A stretch of DNA of 6,741 nucleotides from Cytophagales bacterium (GTDB taxonomy: Bacteria > Bacteroidota > Bacteroidia > Cytophagales > ES-bin-26): assembly GCA_014379925.1 (NCBI GenBank), contig JACMKY010000003.1, forward strand, positions 1-6,741. Direction: 5' to 3'. The position numbers and the translations under genes are program-made. Below the pieces are notes generated by a model that did not search any database, was not told the origin of the DNA, and saw nothing but the letters and a program-made list of their open reading frames with translations. Shown in pieces: positions 1-4,668 of the stretch. Every line of letters begins with the position of its first letter. Within the stretch, counting starts at the first letter, position 1.

Positions 1-919
1 ACTCGTGAATGGTGAGCCAGAGGTGCGAAGGATCGAGCACCAGGTCGTACTTGCCGGGCGTCACGGACTTGGCCTTCAGTTTTTCCCCCATCTGCCTGGC
101 GGCGGCCCCCGCATCTTCCAGCATGTCGTACGTTTGGCCGTAGCGCGTGGTCACGCCCGGGACCTTGTCGGCGGGGCGGCCACTCAGGTATTCGTAGCCC
201 CGGCCCATCGGGGCGCTCAGCGACTGACGGGTTTCGAATTTACCCGTGGCGGCGTCGATCTTGGTGATGTTGAACAACGGCCAGATGCGGTGCACGTCCT
301 GGTCGATGTAGGAGCCGTCGGTGGAGGCGAAGTATTTCTGCTCATTGACCAAAAACAGGACCGAATTCACGTAGTTCGCCCCGTTCTTCATCGCCGCCGC
401 GTTGACGGACAGCAGCAGGTCTACCTTCTCCTTGACGGGGATTTCGAAGGCGTTCTTTTCGATGGGCGCTTTCCAGCTCACTTCGCCGTGTCCTTTTTGG
501 GGAGCCAGTTGCACGGGGTCGGTTTGCACCTTGGCGTTGGCTTTGGCAATGGCTACGGCCTGCTCGGCTACTTCTTTCACGGTCGCTTCCGTGACGGTGC
601 CCGTGGCCGCGAAGCCCCAGGTGCCGTTGGCGATCACGCGCACGCCCACGCCGTAGGATTCGGTGTTGACGATGTTCTCCACCTTGTCTTCCCGCGTGAC
701 CACGAACTGGTTGAGGTAACGGCCGATGCGCACGTCGGTGTAGGTGGCGCCCCGGGCCCGGGCCGCGTTGAGGGCCACATCGGCCAATCGTTTCTTCACC
801 GCCACGTCCCCGGTTTCCAAGGCCGCCTCCGGGGCGATGGGATGGCCGACGACGGGAAAGGGCACCATCAGAGCCCCCAGGCCCAGGCCACCCAGTTGAA
901 CAAAGTCTCTTCTTTTCAA
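1..919 (-). CDS. tldD: TldD/PmbA-family metalloprotease, Tat-exported, N-terminal part (runs off left edge)
   Basis: Reading down the minus strand from 919 gives 306 residues without a stop, so the gene is cut by the window edge; the family is usually close to 500 residues. The protein opens with KRRDFVQLGG and a short hydrophobic stretch (to about residue 22), a twin-arginine signal. A substrate-like N-terminal domain follows, with TYTDVRIGRY (59-68), the TldD-typical SYGVGVRVIANGTWGFAATG (88-107) and DLVLDPSHLWLTIHE (292-306). The last two residues are the start of the HExxxH zinc-binding motif expected in TldD, so the catalytic half lies outside the window. TldD enzymes usually work with a TldE/PmbA partner to cleave unfolded or modified peptides; no partner is visible here, and an adjacent one beyond the edge is an inference. 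The start is a TTG at 919-917: the frame is open further upstream but has no ATG, and this TTG puts the RR motif at residues 3-4, as in typical Tat proteins. Family call is firm; the exact start is less so. Confidence 0.9.
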   Translation of the reverse strand, partial: MKRRDFVQLGGLGLGALMVPFPVVGHPIAPEAALETGDVAVKKRLADVALNAARARGATYTDVRIGRYLNQFVVTREDKVENIVNTESYGVGVRVIANGTWGFAATGTVTEATVKEVAEQAVAIAKANAKVQTDPVQLAPQKGHGEVSWKAPIEKNAFEIPVKEKVDLLLSVNAAAMKNGANYVNSVLFLVNEQKYFASTDGSYIDQDVHRIWPLFNITKIDAATGKFETRQSLSAPMGRGYEYLSGRPADKVPGVTTRYGQTYDMLEDAGAAARQMGEKLKAKSVTPGKYDLVLDPSHLWLTIHE

Positions 920-1067
920 GGTATTTTTTCGGTTAGGAATCGAATCGGTACGGGTCCGGTAAACCAAACGGTGCGCAAGAACGACTTATTCGGAGGACAA
1001 AAAAAGGAAAATAGCCGACGGCCCCATACTTTTTTTTTCCGGACCGGTTATAGAAAAAAAACGCCCA
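920..1067. promoter_or_regulatory. Divergent spacer between tldD and the methyltransferase gene
   Basis: This spacer must carry promoters for both outward-facing genes. It has A/T runs (T-run 1030-1038, A-run 1054-1061) in otherwise GC-rich DNA, and an A-rich leader ending seven bases before the ATG at 1068, which often stands in for a Shine-Dalgarno site in Bacteroidota. I looked for TTTG-N19-21-TAnnTTTG on both strands. The plus strand has only TACTTTTT at 1027-1034, with no partner -33 box, and the minus strand has no good match. Two similar 10-mers, GGTCCGGTAA (953-962) and GGACCGGTTA (1041-1050), could be coincidence. Promoters are therefore expected but not located. Confidence 0.35.
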
Positions 1068-1709
1068 ATGAACTCAAATACCAACTTGCCTTTTCCGGAA
1101 GGTGCCTTCCGGCGAGCGGACGAATCGCCGGACGAAGATTTCTACCGGCATCCCCGCTTCGTCACCCACATCGACGAAGGGGCCATCGCCGCGGTTACGC
1201 AGTTGTACCGGGAGTACTTCCCCGCCAATGCCGCCCTCCTCGACCTGATGAGCAGCTGGGTCAGCCACTTGCCCGCCGATGTGACGTACCGGCGCGTGGT
1301 GGGGCTGGGAATGAATGAACCGGAACTGCGCGCCAATCCGCGCCTGGATGCCCACGTTGTGCAGGATCTGAACCGGCAGCCCGGCCTGCCTTTCGAAGAC
1401 AACACTTTCGACGGGGCGGCCATCTGCGTTTCCGTTGACTACCTGACCCAGCCGGTGGCCGTGATGCGGGAACTGGTTCGGGTGATGAATCCCGGCGCGC
1501 CGCTGGTCATCACCTTTTCCAACCGCTGCTTCCCCACCAAAGCGATCGCGGCGTGGCACATCCTCGATGATGCCGAACGAATGGATCTGGTAGCGCAGTA
1601 CCTGGCGACGGCGGGTGGCTGGCACGCCGTCGAACTGCTCGACCGCAGTCCCCGGTCCGGCCGCAGCGATCCGCTCTACGCGGTGATCGGCCGGGTGAAT
1701 AAGCCGTGA
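1068..1709 (+). CDS. Class I SAM-dependent methyltransferase-like protein (Methyltransf_11 type)
   Basis: 213 residues. The C-terminal two thirds match a methyltransferase fold: LLDLMSSWVSHLP (57-69) at the position of SAM motif I, VVGLGMNEPELRANPRLD (77-94), VVQDLNRQPGLPFEDNTFDG (97-116) covering the acidic motif II/III region, the helix VMRELVRVMNPGAPLVITFS (132-151), and SNRCFPTKAIAAWH (151-164). This layout is that of a small family of predicted methyltransferases found in cyanobacteria, plants and various bacteria; the substrate is unknown. The classical glycine-rich GxGxG loop is replaced by DLMSSWVSHLP, normal for this subfamily as I recall it, so lack of the loop does not by itself mean inactivity. 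No signal peptide or membrane segment is seen, so it is probably cytoplasmic. The ATG at 1068 follows an A-rich leader. The gene is divergent from tldD and converges on galM, so it is probably transcribed alone. Confidence 0.85.
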   Translation: MNSNTNLPFPEGAFRRADESPDEDFYRHPRFVTHIDEGAIAAVTQLYREYFPANAALLDLMSSWVSHLPADVTYRRVVGLGMNEPELRANPRLDAHVVQDLNRQPGLPFEDNTFDGAAICVSVDYLTQPVAVMRELVRVMNPGAPLVITFSNRCFPTKAIAAWHILDDAERMDLVAQYLATAGGWHAVELLDRSPRSGRSDPLYAVIGRVNKP

Positions 1710-1722
1710 ACGATTGGGGCCA

Positions 1723-1751
1723 AGTAGGGCGAACAAGATGTTCGCCCTACT
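1723..1751. terminator. Perfect 13-bp hairpin between convergent genes, probable bidirectional terminator
   Basis: AGTAGGGCGAACA (1723-1735) and TGTTCGCCCTACT (1739-1751) are exact reverse complements separated by only three bases (AGA). It starts 14 bases after the methyltransferase stop codon, and its right arm contains the galM stop codon (1747-1749), so it serves the 3' ends of both convergent genes. Neither flank has a real T tract (GCCGG on the right; TTGGCC when read on the minus strand), so it is not a textbook intrinsic terminator. It may act as a transcript-end stabiliser or a weak two-way terminator. The structure is certain; the role is inferred. Confidence 0.75.
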
Positions 1752-2985
1752 GCCGGACCGAAAAACGGTATTCGGTGGCGGTCCGGTAAGTTTCTCCCGG
1801 TTTGAGGATGGCGGACGGAAAAGCGGGTTGGTTGGGAGAATCGGGAAAATGCTGGGTTTCCAGGCAGAATCCGTAGTGCTTGGTGTATTTAAATCCCTCT
1901 TTTCCGGTCAGCGAACCGTTCAGGAAGTTGCCGGTGTAGAACTGAACCCCGGGCTGGTCGGTGTACACTTCCATTACCCGGCCGCTGACCGGCTCGTAGG
2001 CGCGGGCGGCCAGGGAAAACTGCCCTTCCGGATGGTTCAGCACGTAGTTATGGTCGTATCCCCCTTTCACTTCGGCGATGTGCGTCCCGATGAGTTGGGG
2101 TGCCACGGAATCCGGTTCCGCGGACTGCCGCCCAGCGGACTGCCGCCCGGTAAAATCCATGGGCGTGCCCTTCACCGGCCTTAGTTCACCCGTCGGAATC
2201 AGCGTGGCGTCTACCACCGTATATTTGTCGGCATCAATCATCAGTTCGTGCGTCAAGGCACCCGTGGCCTTGCCCGCCGACAGGTTGAAGTAGCTGTGGT
2301 TGGTCAGGTTGAGCGGGGTGGCCTTGTCGGTTTGGGCGGTGTAGTCGATTTTCAACCCGTTTTCGGGCGTCAGCCGGTAGACCACCGCGACGGTCAGGTT
2401 ACCCGGGTAGCCCTCTTCCCCGTCCGGGCTCCGGTACGTGAGTCGAAGGCCGGCGCCCCCGCCCATTTCCTCCGCTTCCCACACCTGCTTGTCAAATCCC
2501 TTGGTACCGCCGTGCAGGTGGTTGGGGCCGTTGTTGGTTGCCAGCTTGTATTCCACCCCGTCGAGTTGAAAACGGCCCTTGGCGATGCGGTTGGCGTAGC
2601 GGCCCGCCAGCGCCCCGAAGAAGGGATTTTCCTTCAGGTAGCCCGACAGGCTGTCGAAACCCAGCACCACGTCGCCCGGGATACCGTTCTTGTCCGGCGT
2701 AACCACCGAGGTGACAATGCCGCCGTAGTTGGTGATCTTCACCGTCAGCCCGTTTCCGTTCGACAGCGTGTAGAGGTCTACCGGCGTACCTTCCTTGGTG
2801 GTGCCGAACGCTTCTTTTTTGAGGTTCATGAGGGTTTCTTTGATCACGGCCGCCGAGTCGCTTTGCGCGCTCCCGGCCTGCTCATTGGTGGATTTTGGTG
2901 AACAACTGCTTACGTGGAGCAGGCCGAAAAACGCTCCCCAGGCGAGCAACGGCAGCCTTTTTCCGGTTACGGACGGGTTGGTCAT
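1747..2985 (-). CDS. galM: Aldose 1-epimerase (mutarotase) with lipoprotein signal peptide
   Basis: 412 residues. The enzyme interconverts the alpha and beta anomers of aldoses such as galactose and glucose. Family motifs appear in order: TNYGGIVTSV (85-94), GRYANRIAKGRF (128-139), NHLHGGTKGFDKQVWE (155-170), TNHSYFNLS (228-236), KGGYDHNYVL (307-316), PGVQFYTGNFL (345-355) and ETQHFPDSPNQPAFPS (376-391). By analogy with characterised GalM, the catalytic pair is His230 (in NHSYFNL) and Glu376 (in ETQHFPD); His158 and Asp311 would bind sugar. The N-terminus has basic residues, a hydrophobic stretch (11-24) and HVSSC, so Cys28 is the probable lipidation site; the protein is thus predicted to sit in the envelope, in line with periplasmic sugar processing in Bacteroidota. 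It is longer than a typical 340-residue GalM because of the signal, a low-complexity linker (29-50) and a small insertion at 280-290 containing RQSAG twice. The ATG at 2985 places the lipobox correctly. No other sugar-catabolism gene adjoins it. Confidence 0.95.
   Translation of the reverse strand: MTNPSVTGKRLPLLAWGAFFGLLHVSSCSPKSTNEQAGSAQSDSAAVIKETLMNLKKEAFGTTKEGTPVDLYTLSNGNGLTVKITNYGGIVTSVVTPDKNGIPGDVVLGFDSLSGYLKENPFFGALAGRYANRIAKGRFQLDGVEYKLATNNGPNHLHGGTKGFDKQVWEAEEMGGGAGLRLTYRSPDGEEGYPGNLTVAVVYRLTPENGLKIDYTAQTDKATPLNLTNHSYFNLSAGKATGALTHELMIDADKYTVVDATLIPTGELRPVKGTPMDFTGRQSAGRQSAEPDSVAPQLIGTHIAEVKGGYDHNYVLNHPEGQFSLAARAYEPVSGRVMEVYTDQPGVQFYTGNFLNGSLTGKEGFKYTKHYGFCLETQHFPDSPNQPAFPSAILKPGETYRTATEYRFSVRQ
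2120..2149. repeat. 15-bp tandem duplication inside galM
   Basis: GCGGACTGCCGCCCA (2120-2134) is followed directly by GCGGACTGCCGCCCG (2135-2149), 14 of 15 bases identical. The unit is a multiple of three, so the frame is kept and the protein carries RQSAG followed by RQSAE (residues 281-290). It lies in a predicted surface loop between GTPMDFTG and the IGTHIAEVKGGYDHN block, away from catalytic residues. It looks like recent replication slippage. Confidence 0.85.
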
Positions 2986-3118
2986 GTTGATTTAGATGTA
3001 GGTTGTTGGCGGCTAATATACAGTCGATAATTGATAATTGATAATTGTGGTTCGTAGTTCGACAAGCTCACTATCGCTCACCATGACAATTGATCCCTTC
3101 GGAAAAAATTGATAATTG
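2986..3118. repeat. AT-rich intergenic spacer with GATAATT tandem repeats and possible dispersed repeat
   Basis: Between the acyltransferase stop and the galM start lie three head-to-tail copies of GATAATT (3026-3046), with a fourth at 3111-3117. Between them, around 3055-3088, is GTTCGACAAGCTCAC, then TATC, then GCTCACCATGACA, which resembles short dispersed intergenic repeats I recall from Bacteroidota genomes. TGACAATT (3084-3091) and AATTGTCA (3114-3121) form an 8-bp inverted pair whose right arm holds the acyltransferase stop codon. On the minus strand a weak -7-like TATATTAG lies near 3012-3019, ahead of galM, but without a convincing -33 box. GC content is visibly lower than in the flanking genes. 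The repeats are seen directly; their dispersal and function are inferred. Confidence 0.6.
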
Positions 3119-4075
3119 TCAACTAACCATTGCCTTTTCAAACGACAACTTCAGGGAGACCTGCGCGCCCAGGTGTTGTTTAAAACGAATGAGCCCGTAG
3201 TTGGGATTTCCTCCGTCGGGCGAGGTACCCAGGTCCAGCAGCCCGAACGAATGGCGCTGGCAAAACCCGTACACGCCTTCTGTCAGCAGCACCACCGGGC
3301 TGAACGCCTGGTAGCAGGCATCGTGGGCGGTGTAAAAGCTGTACAGAATCCGGTGGTTGACCACCACGGCGACCGTGAGGGCCGCCAGGCGGTCGGCATC
3401 CCGGACGGTGAATACTTTGTAATCGGCCGGGAACCGCTCGAACAAGTCCCTCAGCGCCTCCCCATCCAACGAAACCGGAAAACCCCGGTGCTGGCGACTG
3501 GCCGCCACGAAGTCGTACACGCGGGCAACATCGGGCTGCGTTTCTTCGGCAAAGGTGAATCCCGCCCGCCGGCATTTATTCAAGTACCTCTTTTTGGTGG
3601 GATGCAGTCCCCGCTGGAAAGGCGCTTCCCCCACCGGCAGGTGGAAGTTCTTTTCCGCCTGCACCACCGCGTAGCCCCGGTTGAGCAGGCGTTGCGCGAG
3701 AATCTGCGCGGGCGCGGGGGCGTAGGCGAAGGGGTAGCCCGTGATGCGCAACGTAGCCAGTTCCCGCGAACGGACGAAGGCCTCGATGCCGTCCAAAAAA
3801 AAATCCAGGGCTTCGGTGGCCAGTTGGCCGCTAAACTCCACCGACCCGAAGGGCGCGCGGCAGGGACTGAGTCCCGTGCGGTGCTGGATGAACAGGTTGA
3901 ACCGCGCTGCGATTCGCTGGCGGGCCGGGTGAAAAAGCCGGAAAGCAAAGCCCTCGGAACACGGTTGGCTGCGCAAGTGGCCGGGTTCGTTGAACAAAAA
4001 CGGCTCGAAGTCCGCGCGATCCGGCGCGGCGGTCGCTTCGTGCAAGGACTGGATCAGGACGGCGTACTTACTCAC
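3119..4075 (-). CDS. GNAT/FemAB-like N-acyltransferase (BioF2-like acetyltransferase fold)
   Basis: 318 residues, no signal peptide or membrane segment. The C-terminal half carries the hallmarks of the FemAB-like/Acetyltransf_6 branch of the acyl-CoA N-acyltransferase superfamily: a basic segment HPTKKRYLNKCRRAGFTF (158-175), VYDFVAASRQHRGFPVS (187-202), FTVRDADRLAALTVAVVVNH (222-241), the strand-helix block ILYSFYTAHDACYQAFSPVVLL (243-264), and a closing LLDLGTSPDGGNPNYGLIRF (279-298) followed by KQHLGA. Such proteins transfer acyl or aminoacyl groups to amines; the acceptor here is unknown. The start is GTG at 4075, overlapping the last eight bases of the upstream ketoisomerase gene (GTGAGTAA), which strongly suggests translational coupling. 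Since the partner makes a keto-deoxy sugar nucleotide, acylation of an amino sugar or glycan intermediate is a reasonable inference. Most known acetyltransferases in such sugar pathways are left-handed beta-helix enzymes, so this would be an atypical partner. The N-terminal 150 residues look like a degenerate first GNAT lobe. Confidence 0.8.
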   Translation of the reverse strand: MSKYAVLIQSLHEATAAPDRADFEPFLFNEPGHLRSQPCSEGFAFRLFHPARQRIAARFNLFIQHRTGLSPCRAPFGSVEFSGQLATEALDFFLDGIEAFVRSRELATLRITGYPFAYAPAPAQILAQRLLNRGYAVVQAEKNFHLPVGEAPFQRGLHPTKKRYLNKCRRAGFTFAEETQPDVARVYDFVAASRQHRGFPVSLDGEALRDLFERFPADYKVFTVRDADRLAALTVAVVVNHRILYSFYTAHDACYQAFSPVVLLTEGVYGFCQRHSFGLLDLGTSPDGGNPNYGLIRFKQHLGAQVSLKLSFEKAMVS

Positions 4076-4481
4076 GGGGGTCTTCCTTGAGGGTGCGGAA
4101 AACGGCGTAGTCCGTCAGGTAGTCGGTCTCGTGGGATGCCTGCGACGAGAGGACCAACAACACGGCCCGGTCGTAGAACTGAATCCGGTGCCAGTAGCGG
4201 GCGGGGATAAGCAGACCCTGATCGGGACGGTGCAACTCGAATTCGAACTTCCGGCGCCTGGGGTTTTCCAGCCACACCCGCACCACCCCCTGCATCGGAA
4301 TCAGTACTTGCTCGGCGCTCCGGTGCGCGTGGTTGCCCCACTCCCCGAAATCGGGCACGTCGAAAATCCAGAAAAAGTGGCGTACGTCAAAGGGAACCAA
4401 CTGGTTGGGTTGAACAATGGACTGGAAACCGTTTTCTACCGTTCCCACGGCATCGAAAGAAAGGAGGTGAGGTTGTTTCAT
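4068..4481 (-). CDS. Sugar-nucleotide 3,4-ketoisomerase-like cupin (FdtA/QdtA/WxcM C-terminal family)
   Basis: 137 residues from the ATG at 4481. The frame stays open upstream to 4613, but the extra 44 residues are Pro/Cys/Trp-rich, unlike the family, and run across the promoter and terminator, so I chose the internal ATG; a second ATG at 4490 is only three codons away. The body matches the WxcM-like/FdtA cupin family throughout: LVPFDVRHFFWIFDVP (28-43), GNHAHRSAEQVLIPMQGVV (49-67), the sugar-contacting strand RKFEFELHRPDQGLLIPARYWH (77-98) and LLVLSSQASHETDYLTDYAVF (108-128). Characterised members convert dTDP-4-keto-6-deoxyglucose to a 3-keto sugar, the step before transamination to 3-amino-3,6-dideoxyhexoses in LPS or S-layer glycans. 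His51 and His53 fit the conserved HxH pair. The usual Arg in RGxHAH is Trp48 here (WGNHAH), which may alter activity. No aminotransferase or nucleotidyltransferase gene is in view. It heads an operon with the acyltransferase. Exact substrate unknown. Confidence 0.85.
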   Translation of the reverse strand: MKQPHLLSFDAVGTVENGFQSIVQPNQLVPFDVRHFFWIFDVPDFGEWGNHAHRSAEQVLIPMQGVVRVWLENPRRRKFEFELHRPDQGLLIPARYWHRIQFYDRAVLLVLSSQASHETDYLTDYAVFRTLKEDPRE

Positions 4482-4497
4482 GGACTGCATCAAGCCG

Positions 4498-4529
4498 CAA
4501 AAATAGGGCGGTGGCCGACAGGAAACAAA
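4498..4529 (-). promoter_or_regulatory. Bacteroidota-type promoter for the ketoisomerase/acyltransferase operon
   Basis: On the minus strand, TTTG (bases 4529-4526) is followed after 20 bases by TATTTTTG (4505-4498), an exact match to TAnnTTTG with a spacing close to the usual 19. Transcription would begin a few bases beyond 4498, giving a very short leader to the ATG at 4481. This supports that start over the longer frame reaching back to 4613, which would not be transcribed from its own beginning. No Shine-Dalgarno sequence is present, as is common in the phylum. Confidence 0.65.
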
Positions 4530-4550
4530 GCACGCTGGCGATGGCCACCA

Positions 4551-4594
4551 AACGAAAGCAGGCAAGCCGGGTCTTGATGACCCAACTTGCCTGC
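4551..4594 (-). terminator. Strong hairpin terminator downstream of the DUF4394 gene
   Basis: The arms GCAGGCAAG (4558-4566) and CTTGCCTGC (4586-4594) pair perfectly. Inside them, after a two-base mismatch on each side (CC/AA), GGGTC (4569-4573) pairs with GACCC (4579-4583) around a five-base loop. Read on the minus strand the hairpin is followed by TTTCGTTTGG, a moderately T-rich tail, as expected for an intrinsic terminator of the DUF4394 gene, which ends about 75 bases earlier. It also insulates the next promoter, whose -33 box starts about 20 bases downstream. Confidence 0.8.
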
Positions 4595-4642
4595 TACGAA
4601 ACCTGGCTACCAAAACCTACCGGCATTTGGCCCGCCCGCCAA

Positions 4643-4657
4643 CCGTCGCTACGACGG
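4643..4657. repeat. Short perfect hairpin just after the DUF4394 stop codon
   Basis: CCGTCG (4643-4648) and CGACGG (4652-4657) are exact complements around a three-base loop, in the 3' untranslated part of the DUF4394 transcript between its stop codon and the main terminator. There is no T tract, so it is more likely an extra 3'-end structure than a second terminator, or chance in GC-rich DNA. Confidence 0.4.
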
Positions 4658-4668
4658 CAGCTACGGCC

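Noticed and set aside
953..1050. Pair of similar 10-mers (GGTCCGGTAA, GGACCGGTTA) as operator sites
   Set aside because: Only eight of ten bases agree, and a similar string (GGTCCGGTAA near 1780) lies inside galM coding sequence, so chance is the simpler reading.
5..1318. Long plus-strand open frame (437 codons) opposite tldD and into the methyltransferase gene
   Set aside because: It is antisense to a clear TldD reading frame, crosses the divergent spacer and overlaps the methyltransferase gene out of frame. Its Gly/His/Arg/Val-rich product is typical of GC-rich shadow frames.
1074..1736. 220-codon minus-strand frame opposite the methyltransferase gene
   Set aside because: Composition is shadow-like (many Arg, His, Gly, Val) and no motif is recognisable, while the plus strand has clear methyltransferase motifs.
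2248..2901. 217-codon plus-strand frame opposite galM
   Set aside because: It is antisense to the well-conserved GalM motifs and no family features are seen.
3026..3121. CRISPR array
   Set aside because: The GATAATT units are 7 bases long and contiguous, with no regular spacers of 30 bases or so and no cas genes nearby.
3116..4090. 324-codon plus-strand frame opposite the acyltransferase
   Set aside because: Nearly as long as the real gene, but the minus frame has acyltransferase motifs and the coupled overlap; the plus frame has only shadow composition.
4482..4613. Extended N-terminus of the ketoisomerase frame
   Set aside because: The 44 extra residues do not resemble the family and would be encoded across the promoter and the preceding terminator hairpin.
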